Source of the DNA: Ktedonobacter racemifer DSM 44963
Lineage (GTDB): Bacteria > Chloroflexota > Ktedonobacteria > Ktedonobacterales > Ktedonobacteraceae
Assembly (NCBI RefSeq): GCF_000178855.1
Contig: NZ_ADVG01000006.1
Location: 1-64,000 of the forward strand
Length of the DNA: 64,000 nt
Direction: 5' to 3'
The translations under genes were made by a program, and so were the position numbers. The notes below the pieces were generated by a model that was not told the DNA's origin, made no database searches, and saw nothing but the letters and a program-made list of their open reading frames with translations. Of the stretch, positions 57,686 through 64,000 are shown in pieces. Every line of letters starts with the position of its first letter. Within the stretch, counting starts at the first letter, position 1.

Positions 57686-59452
57686 ATGGACACGATACTA
57701 CACCTGAGTCATAATTGGTCCCTCTGGTTCGGCATAGGTATTGCCCTGATTGGTCTGGTGGTGCTTATTCCGTTCTTGCTGGTTCAGAGAGGAGGCTTGC
57801 GCGGAGGCAAGACCGATTCTCACGGGTCAGCTCACTTTGCGCGCTCTGGTGATATCAAACCCTTGTTGACCTCGACACGGTGGCAGGAGCGCCGCAAGCG
57901 CAAGCGCGCAGAGGTGGCAGGAGTGCCAGCGCCCAGTAATTTAGTGTTGGGAACTTTCCAGGGGAAGGCCGTCGTGCTGGACGAGGAGACGCTAGAGACG
58001 CACGTACTCATGATAGCGCCCACAGGTGCAGGCAAGACCAGCCGCGTGATCCTGCCTGGATTGCTCAGGGAGGAGGGCCGCCGCAGTCTGTTTGTGATCG
58101 ACCCCAAGCAGGAGCTTGTGAGGAAGAGTGCAGGCTACATTGCCCAGCATCACGAGGTCTGGATGTTTGCGCCGACCGATCCCACCAGGAGCCACCGCTA
58201 CAATCCTCTTGCCTACATTGAGACGCTGGACGATGCCCGCGACTTTGCGATGAGTTGGATCCAAAATACAGGCGTGTCGAAAGAACCCTTCTGGGACCGG
58301 GCCGCCGAGTTGCTTATCACGGCGACGATCCTCCACTTGAGGACGTGCGAACGTGATGCGCCGTTCTCCAGGTTGGCGAAGATCTTTAGTGGTATGTCCT
58401 TTGAGCAGATTCAGGCATTGCTGAAGGACAGTAAAAACGAGACCGCGAGGGAGATGGCAACCTCGTTTCTGTCCAACATGGAGAAAAACGATAAGCTTGT
58501 AGGTAGTGTGTTGACCGATATTGCCAACCGCTTTTTCATGCTGTTCTCACCGGAGATCGCCGCCGCGACCGCAGAGAATGACATCGATTTTAGCGCCATG
58601 GCTGATCGGCCTATTGCCCTCTATCTCTCTATTCCCTTTGACGATGCCGAGCGCTTGCGCCCGCTCTCTGCCACGTTCATCATGCAGATGATGCGCACCT
58701 GGATACGGCGCGCCGACCGCAACCCATGGGGGCAGCTCCCCCGCGCTATTGGCTGTTACCTCGACGAGCTTGCCAATGTTGGGCGCATTCCCCACTTCGA
58801 GAGCTACATCTCGACACTCAGGAGTAAGCGCGTTGGCCTCTTGATGGCGATCCAGGCGTTTAGCCAGCTTGAAGAGGTGTATGGACCCGCAGGCAAGGAG
58901 ACGATCATCAGCAATAGCCGGACCAAGTTGCTGCTACCAGGGGCCGGTTTGGAGGAGTGCAAGTACTTTAGCGAGCTAACCGGGGAGACGACCGCCGTAG
59001 CGAAAGGCCAGAGCAAGAACATGCGCGGCATGATCTTTGCCGACTCAGAGAGCTTTACTAAGAGCGAGACAGCGCGGCCCCTCATGACGCCCGACGAGAT
59101 TAGAACTATGCCCGAAGGGTCAATTCTCATGGTATCGGGCCGCCTGCCTGCTGTGCTTGTGGAGAGTAGCCCCTACTTCGAGACTCCGGCACTGGTAGCG
59201 CGGTCAGCCCTCGCATTGACGTTGCCTGAACGGCCCGCCGACCTACCACCATTGACGTTGCCTGAGTGGTTCTCTGAGCTGGAGGAAGTGGTGAAGACGG
59301 AGGAGGAGCAGCCGCAGGATATCATAAGGCCGCCGAGGAGGAAAAGGCGCGGGCGAGGAGGAAAAGGCGCGAGCGAGGAGAGAACCCAGCAGGAGAACCA
59401 GGAGCCAGGGGGGGATGTATACGATTGGGATATTACCTTGCCTAAAATCTAG
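57686..59452 (+). CDS. VirD4/TraG-type coupling protein
   Basis: A 588-residue T4SS coupling ATPase. Two hydrophobic parts at the N-terminus (WFGIGIALIGLVVLIPFLLV). Walker A (IAPTGAGKTSRVILPGLL) near residue 110; Walker B-like CYLDELANVGRIPHF near 355; typical motifs FVIDPKQEL, WDRAAELLI, SNSRTKLLLPG. The basic, Glu-rich tail is likely disordered. ATG at 57686, 38 bases after the relaxase. It brings the relaxase-DNA complex to the channel. Confidence 0.93.
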   Translation: MDTILHLSHNWSLWFGIGIALIGLVVLIPFLLVQRGGLRGGKTDSHGSAHFARSGDIKPLLTSTRWQERRKRKRAEVAGVPAPSNLVLGTFQGKAVVLDEETLETHVLMIAPTGAGKTSRVILPGLLREEGRRSLFVIDPKQELVRKSAGYIAQHHEVWMFAPTDPTRSHRYNPLAYIETLDDARDFAMSWIQNTGVSKEPFWDRAAELLITATILHLRTCERDAPFSRLAKIFSGMSFEQIQALLKDSKNETAREMATSFLSNMEKNDKLVGSVLTDIANRFFMLFSPEIAAATAENDIDFSAMADRPIALYLSIPFDDAERLRPLSATFIMQMMRTWIRRADRNPWGQLPRAIGCYLDELANVGRIPHFESYISTLRSKRVGLLMAIQAFSQLEEVYGPAGKETIISNSRTKLLLPGAGLEECKYFSELTGETTAVAKGQSKNMRGMIFADSESFTKSETARPLMTPDEIRTMPEGSILMVSGRLPAVLVESSPYFETPALVARSALALTLPERPADLPPLTLPEWFSELEEVVKTEEEQPQDIIRPPRRKRRGRGGKGASEERTQQENQEPGGDVYDWDITLPKI

Positions 59453-59459
59453 GCAAGAT

Positions 59460-59778
59460 GCTTGCACGTATGGTACGCTAATGGTATCTTGCTCCCTTGT
59501 TTCTGTTTTCCTTGGACTTACGCCGGAAGTAGATCAAGATTCGTCTGCTTTGTCTGTCGCTGGAAGACGAGGAACAGGGGCAAGGGAGCGTCTATTATTA
59601 TCTGTTGGTGCTGTCGCTGTGAACTCCTTTGTTGTGAGTTTGCGCCGGAAGCCAACTAGCTTGCATTATTGCGTACGCGATAGAAAGGAGGTGAACCCAC
59701 AAGAAATGCTGTTCTAGCATCTTTTTGTGCTCTTTTCTGTCGCAATTTTTTATGCGATGCGCCAGAGGAGCAAAAAAG
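59460..59778 (+). promoter_or_regulatory. Conserved roughly 300-nt leader of NTase module 2
   Basis: The same block order as at 34285-34626: promoter-like GTATGGTAC...ATGGTAT, TTACGCCGGAAGTAG, TCTGTCGCTGG, CGCTGTGAA, TTTGCGCCGGAAG, then GCGATAGAAAGGAGGTGAACCC. Here GCGATAGAAAGG pairs with CTTTTCTGTCGC (about 59733-59744) using G-U pairs, and the enclosed small ORF reads ATG CTG TTC TAG. Confidence 0.7.
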
Positions 59779-60345
59779 ATGAAAATGCTGAACAGCAAAA
59801 TAATCATGAGGAACTGCGAGTACGTGGGTGAAAAGTGTGCAGAGTTGGGCCTCAATGTCAAACTCTTGTTGGTTGGCGGTGCGTATATGTTACTACTCAT
59901 GGGAAACCGGCCAACAACCCACGATGTGGATGTCGTAGTTATCCTAGATCAACCGACTGAAGCCGAAAATCGGCAGCACTACCGAGATGTGAAAGCTGTT
60001 ATTGCGGCTGTGACGAAAGAACGGGGACTTCCTAATGCATGGTTAAATGATGATGTAACAACCATCACAGACCAAGTTGGGACACCTCGTAACGCACGTC
60101 TATGGAAGCGATTTGGAGGGCTGTACATCTATGTGCCTGAACCAGCGTACATGTTGGCTCTCAAGCTTTTCTCTGCTCGTCCTCGTGATGACCGAGACAT
60201 TCAAGCATTAGCTGAGAAGCTTCACGTGTCAACCCAAGCACAGGCATGGACGGTATTGCAAAGGCATATTAATCCTCGATTCCTTGCAGATCGTGAGCAT
60301 CAAAAGAAGGTGCAAAAAGCGCTAAAGCGAAACTTCAAGGAATAG
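59779..60345 (+). CDS. DUF6036/AbiEii-like nucleotidyltransferase, module 2
   Basis: A 188-residue paralogue of the gene at 34627: LLVGGAYMLLLMGNRPTTHDVDVVVIL near residue 30 is the GG...T.D(V/I)D core; YVPEPAYMLALKLFSARPRDDRDIQALAEKL matches the helical C-terminal part of module 1. ATG at 59779 with AGAGGAG. Similarity to module 1 is moderate, so the duplication is old or the two came in separately. Family members occur in abortive-infection and toxin-antitoxin loci. Confidence 0.8.
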   Translation: MKMLNSKIIMRNCEYVGEKCAELGLNVKLLLVGGAYMLLLMGNRPTTHDVDVVVILDQPTEAENRQHYRDVKAVIAAVTKERGLPNAWLNDDVTTITDQVGTPRNARLWKRFGGLYIYVPEPAYMLALKLFSARPRDDRDIQALAEKLHVSTQAQAWTVLQRHINPRFLADREHQKKVQKALKRNFKE

Positions 60346-60349
60346 AGGT

Positions 60350-60444
60350 TGGAAGGTGGTTGCTCGTCAATCACCTTCCAGCTCTTTCCTTTCTCCTCCC
60401 CTTTTCACATTGCTCGCTCGCCTCTCTATGATTTGTGATATAAT
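60350..60444 (+). terminator. Terminator followed by promoter between the module 2 genes
   Basis: TGGAAGGTG (60350-60358) with CACCTTCCA (60372-60380), extended by TTG/CAA, forms the hairpin. A TATAAT box follows at 60439-60444. Same arrangement as in module 1. Confidence 0.72.
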
Positions 60445-60494
60445 AGAAGAAACGTTCTATTTGTTTACAGGCATGAACAGCGAGGCGTGTGAAG

Positions 60495-60974
60495 ATGCTA
60501 TCCTCTCCACTTCCTTATACGATTCATCCCATTGTTGACGTCATTCATGCGATTGACCAGGGCCAAGATCCGTGGGCATCCTTTAATGCGTTCTATCATG
60601 ATTGGTGGGGCCATGCCGTTGCATATCGGCAGGAGTTAATTGCAGAACCGCCTGCAACTCCAACCACAGAAGAGGGCAAACGTTGGGCCGCCTTTGCCGC
60701 AGCGACCGTTGAGGAACTCTGTAACCGCCATGATATTCCCTGTCCTGAATGGACACAGCAGCCCTTCTACTTCCTGGCAGAACCCTGGTATATATGGCCT
60801 CAGCCATCGTTGCATGAGGAGTTGCAGAAAAGCACTCTAGCACCCTACAAGCGGCGTAATGTGTATGCAGGCGGAAATGTACTTGACAATAAGTATGAGT
60901 TGAAAGAGCTGTTTGGGCCGACCGAAGAAGCTGCAATCAGACAAGCAAACACTTGGATACTTACCGACGAATGA
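60495..60974 (+). CDS. Conserved partner of the nucleotidyltransferase, module 2
   Basis: A 159-residue homologue of the gene at 35337, sharing (R/K)RWAAF-A--VE-LC-----CP-W, PWY and N(V)(F/Y)-G---L-NKYE. ATG at 60495 (GAGG eight bases before) or GTG 60489. No domain recognised. The C-terminal end differs (FGPTEEAAIRQANTWIL instead of a basic tail). Confidence 0.73.
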   Translation: MLSSPLPYTIHPIVDVIHAIDQGQDPWASFNAFYHDWWGHAVAYRQELIAEPPATPTTEEGKRWAAFAAATVEELCNRHDIPCPEWTQQPFYFLAEPWYIWPQPSLHEELQKSTLAPYKRRNVYAGGNVLDNKYELKELFGPTEEAAIRQANTWILTDE

Positions 60975-61091
60975 TACCCTCCTTGTTGTTCCGGCGAGGT
61001 CAGTGAGAAGAAACGTTACGCGTGGTTGTAACGAAACCATAGAAGATAATCCGGCAAAAAAGGCGTCACACTTGAAAGCTTCAGCTCTCAA

Positions 61092-61159
61092 TGTGACGCT
61101 TCTTTTGTGTCACGTGTTCGCCTGGCCACGCGCCGTGTGACCGGGAGCTGCGTGTCACG
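61092..61159. repeat. TGTGAC dyad pair, locus 16
   Basis: Dyads at 61092-61115 and 61136-61159, period 44; a GCGTCACA half site lies inverted at 61043-61050. It ends seven bases before the stop of the VirB4 gene. Confidence 0.82.
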
Positions 61160-61165
61160 TTCTCG

Positions 61166-63979
61166 CTAGTGATCGGTGGCGCGCCCAGGTCGCTCAAGAC
61201 GGAGTTTTCTGTACCCGCTTGGGGGCGTAGCCCCAGTGTCAGCGCCAGGAGCAGCCGCGAAGAAGTTGGGCATCACAACATCATACTCCGTCGTGCGAGT
61301 GGCGACGTTGATCACCGGCAGCGCAACCGCAGTAGAGTCTTTATCGTGCTCCGTATCCTCTTCGCTCTCGTTGGGGTTCGTGGTTGCCAGCTTATACTCC
61401 ACAGGCGAGGCCACGACCCGCAGCGGGACATGCGAGCTCCGCGCAAAGAAGAGGCCGGACCCCTTGGCACATGACAGCAGATACTTTCTCTCTTCATCCG
61501 AGAGGTGGAACGCCTGTGTCACGGCGTCAATGGTGCTGCTATCTTGCTTCATGAGGAACTTCATGGAGGCATTGACCAGGATGGTACGCCCTGCCTCTGA
61601 TGAGAGGCAGTCCTCTACGTCCTGGCTGATGATGCGCAGGCACAGGTTGTACTTGCGCGCCCGGCGTGCCATGGACGCCAGGAAGCGGCCACCCTCTTCA
61701 AATTGCAGCAACGACCATGCTTCATCAATGACGAGCAGCCGAGGGTGATACTTGCGCGAGCGCCGTACCAGCGTCCACACGTAATCTGTGATGAGGAGGA
61801 GCGCCGCCGGGCGGCTCTCGCTATCCAGGTCGCGGATATTGAACACGGTGAGCGGGCGGTTTGTATCCAGGCGCGTCTGATCGGGGAAGCTTGGCACGAA
61901 CCTTTGTAAGCGGTCAGCCAGTTCATAAGAGTCTTCCCCACATTCACCACTTCGCAAGACGTTGTAGAAGTCCGTCATGTTGGGCGGTCGGTTGACGTGC
62001 GTGCTCCTATCGGCAGTGATGCCTGCCTTGTGATAGGTGAGGTGCAGACACCTTGTTAGATAGGCTTTCTCACGCTGGGAGAGTACGCCCGGCGTCTTAT
62101 CTGCTATGAGCAGGTCAAAGAGGGCCAGCAAGCTTTGAAACTTCTCCTCTAACACGTTCCTATCGTCAGCATCAGCGCCCGGTAAGTCAAATGGGTTGAG
62201 TTGATAGTTCCCCGTGCTCATGCGAATGTTGACGCCATCGTACTGCTCACAGAGCGCCTTGTATTCGTTCTCAGGGTCGATGACAAGGGCATCAAACCCG
62301 GCCAGGATATAGCGCCCTACCCTCACTTTCTCATCGAAGGACTTGCCCGCCCCGGAGCGGGCGAACTTGACCTCGTGCCCATTTTCGAGGAGGTCACTCA
62401 AAGGGTCCAGAATGACCAGGGAGCCATTAGGCATGATACCAGTCAGAATGCCCGTTGGTGTGCTTAGATTGGTAGAGCTAAATGGGAAGCCCATCATCAG
62501 CGAACTGGTGTCCAGTATCTTCTTGCGCTTGAGAATGTCGCGGCCATCCGGCAGGCCACACTGCCAGGCGCGGTGATGCTCATAGGTGAGGTCCACTGCT
62601 GTCAGCTCTAGGGACTTGAGGAGCGAGAGCAGGCGCGCCGACTTCTCCGCGAGTTGCAGCTTGTTTGTGCCCCGGACCAGGATATACGTGGATACCTCGA
62701 AGGCTTGCTCTGACCTGTTGACCAACTTCTTGCGCAGATCCTCAATATCTGTTCTGGCTGCCTCAATATAGGGGTCAGGTGTCTTGCCATGATGCTGCTC
62801 CGCAAGCTGCGTACCGCGTAGTGTCGTCAATCTGCGAGAGAGATGTGAGACAAACGGCCCCGCCTCTTGTGGTGCGATATACACGATCAAGTCAACGTCA
62901 GGCTCTTCTATCTGGACGAGGCGATCAAACCAACCCGCCTCAACTTCAGCAGGATAGCCAATGAGGGTGAAGGCACGCAGAAATTCATTGCCCACATTAT
63001 GCCTAACCGTCAGGCAGTCAGGCGCGACATGCAGCCCTGTGGGAGCCACCAGCTCCGCCGCATTGACGAAGCGGTCAGGGGCCTTTTCCGGGGTGTCTGT
63101 AGTGGCCGTGGCCGTGGTCCTGGCCCTGGCAGGCTTGCCTTTGTTGCCCTCGTTGGTCACTGTGGCCGCAGCAATGGTGTGTGTCTCAGCCGTGTTATTC
63201 ACGTCCTGCTGTAGTATGTTCTCATCAGGACGTGCCGAGATCGTGGCATCAAGGTTGATATCCAGGTCCCCCGCAGCCGGGAGGCCAGCCAGCGCGACAG
63301 CCGCCGCCGTTGGCTTTATCGGGCGCGCCACCGCCGCGAGGTTGGAACCTGCAAGCGGGAAGTCGCGGGCCTGTCCAGCATGCACACAGGACTGATAGTA
63401 GTGAGCCAGCTCCACATTGTCGAGTCGATGCGAGGTCAGGCCCGCACGATCCAGGTCAGCGATAATATCATTGCAGCGTAGGCTAAGCTGGCTACGGGCC
63501 TGACTGCATGCGTCCGGTTGCTTTTTGGCTGACTTGGCCTTTTCATGGTCACTTGGCACGATGATGTAAAAACGCCTCTGTAACAGGGTATGGGTAGCCG
63601 CCAGCGTCAAGACGAATTCCTTGTGATCGACGGCCATCTCTCCGATAGCTGGTGTACGAGCGTTTTGGGCCGCCAGGTCAAGCCGTGAGAGATAGGGGTC
63701 AATGTCGTAGCGTTCAATGCGGATATGGATGCTAATGGCAAAGGTGAGGCGGTTGAGAAGCACCCGGAAGGACTCTAAGACCGCCTCTTTTTCCTTGTCG
63801 GAGAGCAGTGTGAAGTTAAGCGGGTCCACTGCCACCACGGCTTTATATTCGCGGTCATAGGCAGGCCCCGCCGTTTTGAGGCAGAGGCACCCATGCTCTA
63901 TCTCACGTACGCCTATGAGATCTAACACCTTCCCTAGTTTGGGGGAGACGTGTTTGTGTTTGCGTAGATCGACTACCAT
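61166..63979 (-). CDS. VirB4-type conjugation ATPase
   Basis: A 937-residue T4SS ATPase. Walker A (FARSGAGKSFDEKVRVG) near residue 543, DPENEYKAL just after, Walker B (LLVIDEAWSLLQ) near 750 and RIISQDVEDCL near 790. A Thr/Ala-rich insert of roughly 80 residues near 230-310 is unusual. The N-terminal domain (about 1-220) is SCO6880/PrgJ-like in feel. Start ATG 63979 with AAGGGA upstream; the window ends 21 bases beyond, so other transfer genes probably lie outside. It powers assembly of the channel. Confidence 0.93.
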   Translation of the reverse strand: MVVDLRKHKHVSPKLGKVLDLIGVREIEHGCLCLKTAGPAYDREYKAVVAVDPLNFTLLSDKEKEAVLESFRVLLNRLTFAISIHIRIERYDIDPYLSRLDLAAQNARTPAIGEMAVDHKEFVLTLAATHTLLQRRFYIIVPSDHEKAKSAKKQPDACSQARSQLSLRCNDIIADLDRAGLTSHRLDNVELAHYYQSCVHAGQARDFPLAGSNLAAVARPIKPTAAAVALAGLPAAGDLDINLDATISARPDENILQQDVNNTAETHTIAAATVTNEGNKGKPARARTTATATTDTPEKAPDRFVNAAELVAPTGLHVAPDCLTVRHNVGNEFLRAFTLIGYPAEVEAGWFDRLVQIEEPDVDLIVYIAPQEAGPFVSHLSRRLTTLRGTQLAEQHHGKTPDPYIEAARTDIEDLRKKLVNRSEQAFEVSTYILVRGTNKLQLAEKSARLLSLLKSLELTAVDLTYEHHRAWQCGLPDGRDILKRKKILDTSSLMMGFPFSSTNLSTPTGILTGIMPNGSLVILDPLSDLLENGHEVKFARSGAGKSFDEKVRVGRYILAGFDALVIDPENEYKALCEQYDGVNIRMSTGNYQLNPFDLPGADADDRNVLEEKFQSLLALFDLLIADKTPGVLSQREKAYLTRCLHLTYHKAGITADRSTHVNRPPNMTDFYNVLRSGECGEDSYELADRLQRFVPSFPDQTRLDTNRPLTVFNIRDLDSESRPAALLLITDYVWTLVRRSRKYHPRLLVIDEAWSLLQFEEGGRFLASMARRARKYNLCLRIISQDVEDCLSSEAGRTILVNASMKFLMKQDSSTIDAVTQAFHLSDEERKYLLSCAKGSGLFFARSSHVPLRVVASPVEYKLATTNPNESEEDTEHDKDSTAVALPVINVATRTTEYDVVMPNFFAAAPGADTGATPPSGYRKLRLERPGRATDH

Positions 63980-64000
63980 TCTTCAATTGTCCCTTCATTC

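Noticed and set aside
2553-61159. TGTGAC dyads as CRP/FNR-type sites
   Set aside because: CRP sites are TGTGA-N6-TCACA; here the arms are separated by 12 bases and occur in 45-bp phased pairs, a different geometry.
2553-61159. TGTGAC dyads as rho-independent terminators
   Set aside because: No T-run follows them, centres are often weakly paired, and some lie before promoters or genes rather than after them.
1-64000. rRNA and tRNA genes
   Set aside because: No tRNA cloverleaf or rRNA signature was noticed on reading both strands; a tRNAscan run would be needed for a firm negative.

Overview
The window looks like accessory DNA from a spore-forming, multicellular-type Chloroflexota (Ktedonobacteria-like) bacterium. 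That assignment is an inference from gene content (type I PKS, YCII and SnoaL enzymes, many lineage-specific hypothetical proteins, medium-high GC with AT-rich islands); no rRNA or tRNA is present to prove it. Most of the window reads as the backbone of a conjugative plasmid or plasmid-like integrative element: a VirB4 ATPase, a VirB6/TrbL-like membrane protein, a VirB1-like hydrolase, a VirD4 coupling protein, a small HxH relaxase with a ribbon-helix-helix accessory protein, a ParM-type actin with a ParR-like partner, an AT-rich iteron region that looks like oriV, and a GntR regulator with its own operators.

Layout. 1-2.6 kb: transfer genes on the minus strand. 2.6-14.2 kb: cargo of chromosomal type (SDR oxidoreductase, two YCII proteins, membrane protein, MarR-like regulator, SnoaL protein, and a type I PKS module cut off inside its KS domain exactly at the res site of a serine resolvase). 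14.4-17 kb: resolvase and small genes. 17.2-22.1 kb: AT-rich restriction-modification island (methyltransferase-Mrr fusion plus a type IIG-like enzyme). 22.1-26.5 kb: two non-autonomous inverted-repeat elements, a DnaQ-like exonuclease clipped by one of them, and small genes. 27.4-33.8 kb: a run of small unrelated genes, including two proteins with ArdC-like antirestriction domains, most of them preceded by the same structured leader. 34.3-35.8 and 59.5-61.0 kb: two paralogous copies of a two-gene nucleotidyltransferase/partner module with a long conserved leader. 36-38 kb: zinc-finger proteins. 38-40.1 kb: a nucleotidyltransferase cargo gene between many copies of a transposon-end-like repeat. 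41.4-49.5 kb: GntR-controlled operon of tightly coupled genes, then parMR. 49.7-56 kb: antirepressor-like protein, replication-initiator-like protein, oriV-like region and a coiled-coil DNA-binding protein. 56.3-59.5 kb: oriT-like region, MobC-like protein, relaxase, coupling protein. 61.2-64 kb: VirB4.

The most striking features are not genes. (1) About 40 copies of a 24-bp dyad TGTGAC-N12-GTCACA, nearly always in pairs with a 45-bp period, occur at 16 intergenic loci of the backbone and are absent from the cargo. (2) A leader element with a variable but covarying stem around an invariant GACGCTTGAGACCCGG loop precedes six unrelated ORFs and is orphaned at a seventh place. (3) Four promoters share one geometry in which a 16-bp dyad (AATGTYTCGRGACATT type) fills the spacer between -35 and -10. 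(4) Eight 19-bp iterons, seven of them flanking parMR at 42-54 bp spacing, form a likely centromere. (5) The duplicated NTase modules share a roughly 300-nt leader, in one copy with a start-stop ATGTAG upstream ORF behind a perfect Shine-Dalgarno sequence that lies inside a stem. Together they suggest an element with several layers of its own dispersed control sites.
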